Of a stretch of DNA of 6,872 nucleotides, positions 1 through 5,933 are shown piece by piece (position 1 is the stretch's first letter; every line of letters begins with the position of its first letter). Location: assembly GCA_035526665.1 (NCBI GenBank), contig DATLBY010000148.1:1-6872 (forward strand). Direction: 5' to 3'. The notes below the pieces were generated by a model, which searched no databases, was not told where the DNA came from, and saw only the letters and a list, made by a program, of their open reading frames with translations. This stretch comes from DATLBY01 sp035526665. Its GTDB lineage: Bacteria; Acidobacteriota; Terriglobia; Bryobacterales; Bryobacteraceae. The position numbers were made by a program, and so were the translations under genes.

Positions 1-185
1 TCCTGAGTGACAGTCACCCGCGCCACGAAGCCGGTGATGTTCGCTTTCACATCCGTGTGTTTCAGCGGACACTCGGATACCATCTCGTGCCGCAGCCCCA
101 GCCTCACCAGTTGGCCCTGTGAAACATCCGCCAGAGCTGACGTCGCGCTTAGAAACAACAGACTCAGTACTACTTGGAATTTCAT
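1..185 (-). CDS. Exported VIT-domain protein, N-terminal part (partial)
   Basis: This is the first 61 codons of a gene that runs off the left edge. Translation starts at the ATG at 183-185, behind a strong AAGGAGG ribosome binding site (192-198). Residues 1-19 form a Sec signal peptide: Lys2, a hydrophobic stretch VVLSLLFLS, and an ALA cleavage site before Asp20. The mature part reads LKHTDVKANI then TGFVARVTVTQ (residues 41-61). This matches the opening of a VIT (vault protein inter-alpha-trypsin) domain, which typically has an L-x-H-T-x-V-x-A-x-I-x-G-x-x-A-x-V-x-V-x-Q pattern. VIT proteins in bacteria usually continue into a von Willebrand A domain and are exported or surface proteins of mostly unknown role; the rest is not visible here. 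It lies 46 bp downstream of the anti-sigma gene on the same strand, so it may be a target or partner of that sigma/anti-sigma pair. The family call rests on about 20 residues. Confidence 0.72.
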   Translation of the reverse strand, partial: MKFQVVLSLLFLSATSALADVSQGQLVRLGLRHEMVSECPLKHTDVKANITGFVARVTVTQ

Positions 186-228
186 GAAGTTCCTCCTTCA
201 ACGCGGTAATGCCGCGGAGCGGAACTTC
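186..228 (-). repeat. Nested inverted repeat around the ribosome binding site of the VIT gene
   Basis: The outer arms are GAAGTTCC (186-193) and GGAACTTC (221-228), perfect 8-bp complements. Inside them lie CGCGG (202-206) and CCGCG (212-216), perfect 5-bp complements around a 5-nt loop. In the leftward transcript the outer stem would pair the end of the AAGGAGG site and the spacer up to the start codon with sequence just after the anti-sigma stop codon. The likely effect, if any, is masking of the ribosome binding site. No T-run follows, so it does not look like a terminator. Function is inferred; a chance repeat is possible. Confidence 0.5.
191..198 (-). promoter_or_regulatory. Strong ribosome binding site of the VIT-domain gene
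   Basis: Read on the minus strand the site is AAGGAGGA, close to a perfect anti-16S match, with its core about 6 nt before the ATG at 183-185. It is much stronger than the sites of the other genes in this leftward series, several of which have no obvious site and probably rely on translational coupling. Part of it lies inside the inverted repeat at 186-228. Confidence 0.8.
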
Positions 229-231
229 CTT

Positions 232-1233
232 TCAGCGAAGTTTGATGTCGACGGAAATTGTTTCCGCGGAGAGTGGAGCAACAGGCGCCGCGCTATCGGC
301 GGCAGCAGCTTTCGCCTTGGCGCGCGACGGGATGGCGTGCGGCAGCAGAGTATTCGAGAGAGCCGCTCGCTGCGCACTGAACACCAGGCGAAGCGAGCCG
401 GCTTTGGGTTGAATCGCGCCTTCCTGTGGGATTACGGTGGGCACACCGCCGGGAATGCTGCCCGTGAATAGCGTGGCTGCGCCCTGCCGTAGTTGCAGAG
501 TCCCTTCCTCGCTACTCTCCACTTTCAGCCGGAGCATGTCTTCGTCCTGGAAGGAGCTGCCCAGGGCGACGGGCACATACGCGCCTGTGGGGGCCTGCTG
601 CAGCAGGCTGTATCGCAGTGACGCGGCATTTGACACCGCCACTTTAGACAGATCCGCCGCGGATGCGAACTTCGCAGCCTCCGCCACGGCGCCGGAAGTG
701 ATAGCGGGCGGAGGTGCGGCCACCTGCGCCGTCGCTGGGGCCTCCTCCGGTTGGGAAACTGGAGCGCGCAACGCCGCCGAAAGCGGCCGGTTCCCTGATT
801 TCATGGCAGGCGCCGCGGTGGACGCAGCGACGCTTTTGGACACCTCTTTGGGCTCGGGTGCTGGCGCTGCCTCCATGGCCGGCGCGGCTGCGGGTAGCGA
901 GTTGACGCGCACCTGGGCAAATTCATTGTGCGCCGGACGCAGCGTGGTGATACCCACGGCCACCGCAATGACGGCAGCGGTTCCTATCAGGGCCAGCGAA
1001 CCCGGCCGCCGAAGGATTGTCCAGATTGACAAAGGCCGCTTCTCCAACGCAGCCAGCAACTTTCCCCGTGCCGCGGGATCTTCCAACAGCTCCCGCAGCG
1101 CGTGCTCATCGGAGAGAGCGGCGAACAGTTGGTCGTCCTCGAGCGCCGCGGCATACAGCGCCTGCTGTTCCGCCGGCGTCAACGTTCCGGTGGCGTAGCC
1201 GCCGAGCAGGCTGCGAATCTCCGCCGGCGTCAT
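232..1233 (-). CDS. Single-pass membrane anti-sigma factor, zinc-less type
   Basis: This 333-residue protein probably holds the sigma factor encoded just upstream at the membrane until a signal arrives. Residues 1-68 are a helical, acidic cytoplasmic part (LLGGYATGTLTPAEQ near 9-23), resembling the sigma-binding domain of RskA/zf-HC2-type anti-sigma factors but with no H-x3-C-x2-C zinc motif and no cysteine. One membrane span lies at about 79-98 (ALIGTAAVIAVAVGITTL). An Ala/Pro/Glu-rich linker covers about 112-200. The outer domain, about 205-333, is predicted beta-rich and vaguely recalls DUF4384-like folds (inference). I chose the ATG at 1231-1233: it has GGGAGGG 4 nt upstream and overlaps the sigma stop codon as ATGA, whereas an in-frame ATG four codons earlier lacks a comparable site. 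The gene position, topology and coupling support the role; sequence similarity alone is weak. Confidence 0.75.
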   Translation of the reverse strand: MTPAEIRSLLGGYATGTLTPAEQQALYAAALEDDQLFAALSDEHALRELLEDPAARGKLLAALEKRPLSIWTILRRPGSLALIGTAAVIAVAVGITTLRPAHNEFAQVRVNSLPAAAPAMEAAPAPEPKEVSKSVAASTAAPAMKSGNRPLSAALRAPVSQPEEAPATAQVAAPPPAITSGAVAEAAKFASAADLSKVAVSNAASLRYSLLQQAPTGAYVPVALGSSFQDEDMLRLKVESSEEGTLQLRQGAATLFTGSIPGGVPTVIPQEGAIQPKAGSLRLVFSAQRAALSNTLLPHAIPSRAKAKAAAADSAAPVAPLSAETISVDIKLR

Positions 1234-1733
1234 TTGCCCTCCCATCGTCCACCCATCAGTTCGAGCAACCGCTGGCGGCAGCGCGCATCCCAGGTGTAGA
1301 CCGTGTTGATGGAGACCGCGTGCATGTGCTCCTGAATCTCGGGAAAGGTCTTGCCCAGCAGCTTCAACCGGAATATCTCCCGGCAGCGGTCGCCCAATTT
1401 GCCGATGGCCGCCTGCATCCGGCCGAGCATCTCCTGTCTTTCCACATACGTGGCTGGATCGGGAGCGGGGTCGGCGGCCTGGACGTCATCCAGTGAAACC
1501 TGTTGATGCTCTCCCCGGCGAAACATCTTCCGGCGGAACCCACTCATTTTGAAGCGCATGATCTGCAGGGACAGGGGCAGCAGCTCCTCTAGCCGCGCCA
1601 CCTCGGGATACTTGTCCTGTAAAATCATCAGCACTTCCTGCGCGAGATCCTCGGCCGCATCCCTCGCTATACGAGATGCCGCGAACGCCAAAATCCTTTC
1701 ACGAAGGCGTGCGAGTATCTCATCCCGCTCCAT
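1230..1733 (-). CDS. ECF-type RNA polymerase sigma factor
   Basis: A 167-residue sigma-70-family factor of extracytoplasmic-function size, with region 2 and region 4 only. Region 2 spans about residues 8-72, with the core-binding DAAEDLAQEVLMIL at 25-38. Region 4 spans about 103-158, with LGDRCREIFRLKLLGKTFPEIQ as the start of the helix-turn-helix and SINTVYTWDARCRQRL as its recognition part. The stretch where most ECF factors have a W-L-x-x-I-A-x-N signature instead reads LSLQIMRFKMSGFRRK (55-70), so this belongs to a divergent ECF group, one I associate with Acidobacteriota. It starts 13 bp after the amidohydrolase stop codon with no good ribosome binding site, which suggests re-initiation. 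Its stop codon overlaps the start of the anti-sigma gene by 4 bp, a standard way to keep both proteins in balance. Target promoters are unknown. Confidence 0.88.
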   Translation of the reverse strand: MERDEILARLRERILAFAASRIARDAAEDLAQEVLMILQDKYPEVARLEELLPLSLQIMRFKMSGFRRKMFRRGEHQQVSLDDVQAADPAPDPATYVERQEMLGRMQAAIGKLGDRCREIFRLKLLGKTFPEIQEHMHAVSINTVYTWDARCRQRLLELMGGRWEGK

Positions 1734-1746
1734 TGATTGCGGCCGT

Positions 1747-2835
1747 CTACTGCGGGAAGCCGGCTGGATTCAGGCCCGGTAAGATCTTGAGCGCATTTTT
1801 GTAGTACAGCTTCTTTAACACCTCGTCAGGCAGCGCCATCCCGTAGAGCTTCCAGATTCCGTGATACTTCCGGATTGGATCGAAATACTCGTCAGCCGTT
1901 TCGAGCACGCGGAAGTAGGTGTAATATTCCGGCACGCTATAAGCATCCTTGCCGAACAGTACACGGTCCTGATATTTGGTGAAGAACTCGCGGGCGGCCC
2001 TCGGCTGCCGGCCCAGTTCGCTGGTGATCGCGCCAATCTCCACATACATGTTGGGTAAAGTGTCCAGCAGCTTGCCGAGCGCCCCCAAATCGTGGGCCAT
2101 CCAGCCCATATGGGCGTTGATGAACGTTGTTTTGGGATGTTTGGCGAACAAGTCATGCTGTTCGAACATTAGGGTCTCCCAGGAGGGATCCGCCTTCTCT
2201 CCGCCGCGATTCCGGTTGGGCCGCATCTTCAATTCCAGCCAGCGCTCGTTGTTCTTGTCCATGGGCTGAAACAGGCCCCACGGATCGGCGGTGTGGATCA
2301 GCACCGGAATTTTGTACTTGGCGCAGAGATCCCACACCGGGTCGTAGCGCGGATCGTTCACTTTGAGACGCGCCCCCTTGGAGTCCTTCTCGTTCATTCC
2401 AAAGTTTTTCCAGATCTTCAGTCCCACGGCGCCGGCCTTGATGTCCTGTTCCAGTTGGCTGGTGATTCGTTGAATATAGTCCGGGTCGTCAACGTTCTTA
2501 AAGTCGATGTTCGTGAAGACGGCGAAGCGGTCCTTATTGAACGCCCGGACGCTGGTGACCGCCTTCTGCAGCCACTCGCCCGCGCCGCCGTTCACGGGAG
2601 AATCCACCAGAATGCGCATGTTCAATGAATCCATGTCTTTGAGGAGCTGAGCCAGCCGGGCCGGGGACACATCGCGTTGATGGTTGTGGATATCGATGAA
2701 CGGGAATTTTGCCCGTGTGACGGTATGCTGCGGAACCACCAGAGTCGATTTCGGATTGTACTCCTCGATCGAAATCGACTCCTGTGCCAACGCCAGCAGA
2801 GGCAGCAGACTTGCCAATAAGTAACGCTTTCTCAT
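1747..2835 (-). CDS. Exported amidohydrolase-family (TIM-barrel) metal-dependent hydrolase
   Basis: A 362-residue member of the amidohydrolase 2 family (hydrolases and decarboxylases related to ACMSD). Residues 1-17 are a Sec signal peptide (MRKRY, a Leu-rich core, ALA before Gln18), so it should act outside the cytoplasm, in the periplasm of a Gram-negative cell. Candidate metal ligands are in family order: H50 and H52 in FIDIHNH on strand 1, H181 in VLIHTADP, H242 in FINAHMGW, and D297 in VLFGKDAY. K140 in GLKIWKNFG is in a position that could contribute to the site. The usual G-T/S-D near the last strand is G-K-D here. The substrate cannot be told from sequence; carboxylic acids or lactones are typical for the family. 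The gene overlaps the acyltransferase stop codon by 4 bp (ATGA) and has no clear ribosome binding site, so it is probably translationally coupled. Confidence 0.88.
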   Translation of the reverse strand: MRKRYLLASLLPLLALAQESISIEEYNPKSTLVVPQHTVTRAKFPFIDIHNHQRDVSPARLAQLLKDMDSLNMRILVDSPVNGGAGEWLQKAVTSVRAFNKDRFAVFTNIDFKNVDDPDYIQRITSQLEQDIKAGAVGLKIWKNFGMNEKDSKGARLKVNDPRYDPVWDLCAKYKIPVLIHTADPWGLFQPMDKNNERWLELKMRPNRNRGGEKADPSWETLMFEQHDLFAKHPKTTFINAHMGWMAHDLGALGKLLDTLPNMYVEIGAITSELGRQPRAAREFFTKYQDRVLFGKDAYSVPEYYTYFRVLETADEYFDPIRKYHGIWKLYGMALPDEVLKKLYYKNALKILPGLNPAGFPQ

Positions 2836-3569
2836 TTTGTTTGAGTATATGACGGTTCGCTCAACATCTCGGCTACACGGTCGTGAAGCTCCCCGGAGAG
2901 ACGTCCGCGATCATGCAGGACAAGGTGTTCCGTCGGAACCGGATCGCCGATTTTCAGGGTCACGTGGCCGGGGCGCGGGGTCAGCGATCCCATGGGCAAA
3001 ACCTGCAGCGTGCCCGAGATCGCGACCGGCACAACCGGCACGCCCGCTTTGATGGCGATGTAAGCGGCGCCCTCTTTGAACTCCTTCAGGCCGACCAGGG
3101 ATCGGCCGCCTTCAGGAAAGATGAGGACCGAGATGCCCTTTTCGCGAATGATCCGGCCGGCTTCCGACATGGCCTTGATGGCCTCCCGTGGGTTCTCGCG
3201 CGGCACCGGGATGTGCCCGGCCCGCTTCAGGTGATAGCCGAGAAACGGCACGCTGAAGAGGCCTTTCTTGGCGAGAAAGCGGAATTGCATCGGAATGTGC
3301 GCCAGAACCACCGGAGTATCCATATAGCTCTGATGATTCGCCACGAAAACGTAGTTGGCGGCGGTGTCGATCTTCTCAATTCCCTCGACGCTCATTTTGA
3401 TACCCGCAACTTTCAACAGAACGCGTGACCAGAGCTGGGCGATGGTGACCTGCCTCCGGCCTCCCTCGTCAAACAGCGAGACGAGGAGATTCACTGATCC
3501 AAGAACGACGGTCGCGATCACGATCAGGGGATCGGTGATCAGCAATGCTCGCAGCAGGCCCAAAGACAT
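2832..3569 (-). CDS. plsC: 1-acyl-sn-glycerol-3-phosphate acyltransferase (PlsC/LPLAT family)
   Basis: This inner-membrane enzyme most likely adds the second acyl chain to lysophosphatidic acid, giving phosphatidic acid for phospholipid synthesis. It is 245 residues long, normal for the family. A hydrophobic N-terminal segment at about 8-33 anchors it. The catalytic H-x4-D motif is H79-QSYM-D84. Motif II is probably the region around FLAKKGLFSVPFLG (98-111). Motif III is FPEGGRS (151-157), with Gly where FPEGTRS is most common. Motif IV is VPVVPVAISG (177-186). The gene begins 8 bp after the folC stop codon and overlaps the amidohydrolase start by 4 bp. An acyltransferase acting on another lysolipid or an ornithine-type lipid is possible, since LPLAT members cannot be separated by these motifs alone. 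Confidence 0.88.
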   Translation of the reverse strand: MSLGLLRALLITDPLIVIATVVLGSVNLLVSLFDEGGRRQVTIAQLWSRVLLKVAGIKMSVEGIEKIDTAANYVFVANHQSYMDTPVVLAHIPMQFRFLAKKGLFSVPFLGYHLKRAGHIPVPRENPREAIKAMSEAGRIIREKGISVLIFPEGGRSLVGLKEFKEGAAYIAIKAGVPVVPVAISGTLQVLPMGSLTPRPGHVTLKIGDPVPTEHLVLHDRGRLSGELHDRVAEMLSEPSYTQTK

Positions 3570-3577
3570 AGAAGTCT

Positions 3578-4774
3578 CTATTTTACGAGCAGCGCGCGCG
3601 CTTCACCTACCACGTAGAGGGATCCGGCCACTACCACCAGATCGTCAACGGGTGCAGTGCGCGCGATGGCGAGCGCCGCTGCGACGTCAGGCGCCACTTG
3701 GACAGCGGCATGTTGGACTGACGGCAGCAGAGCGTGGGGACGGACCGCACGGGAAGAGGTTGCCGCCGTCAGAATTACCTTATCGGCGACGGGAAAGAGA
3801 ATCTCCGTAATCTCTTGCACTGATTTATCCCGCATCGCCCCGTAGATCATCCAGACGCAGCGGCTGCTCTTAATCTGACGGATATATGCCGCCAGCGCGC
3901 GGGCTCCCGCCGGATTATGGGCGCCATCGAGCAGAATGTCGGGCCGGCGCGCCACCAACTCCAGCCGGCCCGGCCATTTGGTCTGCTCGATGCCGGCGGG
4001 GCCGATGCCCAAAAGCTGCAGCACGGCCACGGCGGTGAGGGCATTCTGAATCTGGTGTTCGCCGGCCAGGGGACAGCGAATTGGAAGAGGACCCTCGCCG
4101 GTGGAGGTCACCGGGATCGCCAGCTGGGCGGCGCGATTACGGATGACCTGATCTGCCTCGGGCCGCTGTCTGGAGAAGACCGCCTTCGTGCCCGCTTTCA
4201 AAATGCCGGCCTTTTCCGCGGCAATCAGCTCCAGGCTGCCGCCCAGGATTGCTTCGTGATCGAAATCGATGGCCGTGATCACGCAGATTTCCGGCTGCAG
4301 CACGTTGGTTGCGTCCAGGCGGCCTCCTAAGCCGACCTCCACCACCGCCAGATCAATCTTGCGTGCGCGAAAGAGAAGAAAGGCCATGGCGGTGACCGTT
4401 TCAAAGTAGGACGGATGATATTCCAGCTCGCCGGAGGCCAGCAGCTCTTCCGCGGCGGCGTGCACCTGGTGGAAGGCTGACAGGAACTCCTCGCTTGTGG
4501 CGGGGATGCCATTGATCTGAATGCGCTCCGTCGGCTCCACCAGGTGGGGAGAGGTAAACAGGCCAGTCCGAATGCCCGCCGCTCGCAGCCCCGCCTCGAT
4601 CATCGCGCACGTGGATCCCTTGCCGTTTGTGCCCGCCACATGAATGGAAGGAAAGGACTTCTGCGGATTTGCCAGCGCCGCCAGCAGCTTGGTGATGGGC
4701 CCTAGGCCGAGTTTTAAGGATTTGGATTCGTTGCCGAGCGCGTAGAGGTACTCGACCGAGTCCGGATAGGTCAT
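3578..4774 (-). CDS. folC: Bifunctional folylpolyglutamate synthase / dihydrofolate synthase
   Basis: A cytoplasmic Mur-ligase-family enzyme that uses ATP to join glutamate to dihydropteroate and/or to extend the glutamate tail of folates. With the start at 4772-4774 it has 398 residues, a normal length, and begins MTYPDSVEYLYALG, a typical FolC opening. The P-loop is GTNGKGS (48-54), followed by LFTSPHL (72-78), VEVGLGGRLDATN (145-157), DFDHEAILG (170-178) with the metal/substrate His173, and AAEKAGIL, where Lys188 is the expected carbamylated lysine. The C-terminal domain has WPGRLE (267-272), LDGAHNPAG (282-290) and GSLYVVGEAR (384-393). An upstream in-frame ATG at 4828 would add 18 unrelated residues inside the preceding gene, so I rejected it. 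It starts 10 bp after that gene's stop codon without a clear ribosome binding site. Confidence 0.95.
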   Translation of the reverse strand: MTYPDSVEYLYALGNESKSLKLGLGPITKLLAALANPQKSFPSIHVAGTNGKGSTCAMIEAGLRAAGIRTGLFTSPHLVEPTERIQINGIPATSEEFLSAFHQVHAAAEELLASGELEYHPSYFETVTAMAFLLFRARKIDLAVVEVGLGGRLDATNVLQPEICVITAIDFDHEAILGGSLELIAAEKAGILKAGTKAVFSRQRPEADQVIRNRAAQLAIPVTSTGEGPLPIRCPLAGEHQIQNALTAVAVLQLLGIGPAGIEQTKWPGRLELVARRPDILLDGAHNPAGARALAAYIRQIKSSRCVWMIYGAMRDKSVQEITEILFPVADKVILTAATSSRAVRPHALLPSVQHAAVQVAPDVAAALAIARTAPVDDLVVVAGSLYVVGEARALLVK

Positions 4775-4784
4775 TACGGGCGGC

Positions 4785-5270
4785 TTATGCCTGGCAGCCG
4801 AACTTGCCGGGAGCCGGGATCCGGACACCCTTATTCAACTCCCGGTAGCCGGCGGCAGTGGAATAGTAGAACTGCGAGGTCATGCTCTTGGCCATCCGGA
4901 AGAACCTGTGTCCCTCCTCCACGTCCGGGCCGCCTTTATCCAGAACCTCCAGGATGGCAACCTGCTGCTCCGGCGTGAGTTTCAGAAATGGCGCCCGGTT
5001 GGTTCTCACTGCGTATTCGTTCAGCCATTGGAGACCTGTAAGAAAGCGATCGCGCTCCGTGGCCGGACCGTCGTGGAGAATCAGGTCCATGTAGCGGGCG
5101 ACTTCGGCCTCCTTCGCGCCGGGAATAATGGCGTCCGTGAGGCTGACTACCGTGTCATACTGCTCAGCGGTAAATAGGACTGGTCTCGTTTTCGCTTTGG
5201 CGGCAGCCCGGGACAACGCGGGCGCGGCGGCGGCAGCAGCGCCCATCTTCAGCACTTCGCGGCGTTTCAT
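4785..5270 (-). CDS. Tat-exported gluconate 2-dehydrogenase subunit 3-like protein
   Basis: A 161-residue protein whose family normally forms the small subunit of membrane-linked, flavin-containing (GMC-type) sugar or sugar-acid dehydrogenases, helping export and electron transfer to a cytochrome c. A twin-arginine signal is visible at the N-terminus: KRREVLK (2-8), then an Ala-rich hydrophobic run to about residue 24. The mature part shows the family pattern: LFTAEQYDTVVSLTDAIIPG (32-51), then LTPEQQVAILEVL (98-110), then an F-F-x-x-x-K segment (123-128) leading to FYYSTAAGYRELNKG (134-148). The usual partner, the GMC oxidoreductase, is not next to it; folC follows 10 bp downstream, and a divergent sigma gene lies upstream. 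A weak AGGA site sits 10 nt before the ATG. It is the first gene of the leftward series. Confidence 0.82.
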   Translation of the reverse strand: MKRREVLKMGAAAAAAPALSRAAAKAKTRPVLFTAEQYDTVVSLTDAIIPGAKEAEVARYMDLILHDGPATERDRFLTGLQWLNEYAVRTNRAPFLKLTPEQQVAILEVLDKGGPDVEEGHRFFRMAKSMTSQFYYSTAAGYRELNKGVRIPAPGKFGCQA

Positions 5271-5369
5271 ACTAGGGCTATCCTACACCTTCGCCCGCGG
5301 GATTACACTCAAAGTACGCCCTCCGTCTTTTTCATAGGTTTGGGCGTCATTCTACACGGAGCCGACTAG
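5271..5369. promoter_or_regulatory. Divergent intergenic region, likely promoters for both transcription units
   Basis: This 99-bp region is the only place in the window where genes diverge, so it should hold the start sites of the leftward series and of the rightward sigma module. Leftward, TAGAAT (complement of 5349-5354) is a fair match to a housekeeping -10 box, with an expected leader of about 70 nt, but I see no good -35 element at 16-18 bp. Rightward, I find no clear sigma-70 box and no obvious ECF-type GGAAC -35 motif. No convincing operator palindrome stands out. The promoter assignment therefore rests on layout more than on motifs. Confidence 0.4.
5358..5361 (+). promoter_or_regulatory. 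Ribosome binding site supporting a TTG start
   Basis: GGAG lies 8 nt before the TTG at 5370-5372, an ideal distance. No ATG or GTG start in frame at the N-terminus would keep all of sigma region 2, so this site decides the start of the second sigma gene. Confidence 0.6.
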
Positions 5370-5933
5370 TTGATATTTCGGGAGGTTGAGGAGAGCGATC
5401 TCATCGCCAGGGCCCGGCGCCAGGATGTCGAGGCATATAACCTCCTCGTCTCACGCTGGGAACGGCGTATCTATAACTATCTCCTGAGGTTAGTGAAGGA
5501 CCGCGAGGACGCGCTGGATTTGAGTCAGGACGTATTTCTGAAGGCTTATCAGAACCTTGGGAAGCTGGAGGATGTATCGCGCTTTACGCCTTGGCTGTTC
5601 CGGATCGCCCATAACGAAGCCTATTCGCTGCTGCGCAAGAACCGTCCCGAGACGGATCTGGACGCCAGCATTGAAGGGGTGGACTGGGGCGAGGTGTCTC
5701 CAGGCCGCGGGATGCTGCCGGTGGAAGTGTCGCTGGCTATTGAGAGCGCCATGTCGCGTCTCTCGGCGGATCAACGGGAAGCTGTTGTACTGAAAATTTA
5801 CCAGGGGTTCAAGTTCGAGGAGATGGCCGAGATTCTGGAGTGCCCGGTTTCGACAGTGAAATCGCGGCTCTATAGCGCGCTCGATCTTCTCAAGGACACG
5901 CTGGCTCCGGTACAGATGCGGGGTGTGGAATGA
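5370..5933 (+). CDS. ECF-type RNA polymerase sigma factor (SigW/RpoE-like)
   Basis: A 187-residue two-domain sigma factor. Region 2 covers about residues 10-92: SDLIARARRQDVEAYNLLV, the core-binding DALDLSQDVFLKAYQNL (47-63) and the classic signature WLFRIAHNEAYSLLRK (75-90) for -10 recognition and melting. A variable linker (93-120) is followed by region 4, about 122-176, with LSADQREAVVLKIYQGFKFEEMAEIL and the helix-turn-helix end CPVSTVKSRLYSALDLL. This is a much more conventional ECF factor than the one at 1230-1733. Translation most likely starts at TTG with GGAG 8 nt upstream. The stop codon overlaps the anti-sigma start by 4 bp (ATGA), which points to coupled translation. It is first in its unit, so self-activation from the intergenic region is expected by analogy with other ECF systems but no matching promoter is evident. 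Confidence 0.93.
   Translation: MIFREVEESDLIARARRQDVEAYNLLVSRWERRIYNYLLRLVKDREDALDLSQDVFLKAYQNLGKLEDVSRFTPWLFRIAHNEAYSLLRKNRPETDLDASIEGVDWGEVSPGRGMLPVEVSLAIESAMSRLSADQREAVVLKIYQGFKFEEMAEILECPVSTVKSRLYSALDLLKDTLAPVQMRGVE

Noticed and set aside
202..216. GC-rich hairpin as a rho-independent terminator after the anti-sigma gene
   Set aside because: The stem is only 5 bp and no T-run follows on the minus strand; a strong ribosome binding site follows instead.
437..1198. Long plus-strand open frame (253 codons) opposite the anti-sigma gene
   Set aside because: It mirrors the Ala/Pro-rich anti-sigma coding region, its product is Ala/Ser/Gly-rich with no domain, and it has no supporting start context. 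It is a GC-driven shadow frame.
1234..1245. Anti-sigma start at the earlier ATG (1243-1245)
   Set aside because: The GGGAGGG site lies between the two ATGs and fits only the second one, which also gives the usual ATGA overlap with the sigma stop codon.
2832..3569. FPEGGRS in place of FPEGTRS as a sign of an inactive acyltransferase
   Set aside because: Glu and Arg of the motif and the H-x4-D pair are intact; Gly at this position is tolerated in the family.
4775..4828. Longer folC start at 4828
   Set aside because: It would add 18 residues unlike any FolC N-terminus, inside the preceding gene; the ATG at 4772-4774 gives the typical MTYPDSVEYL opening.
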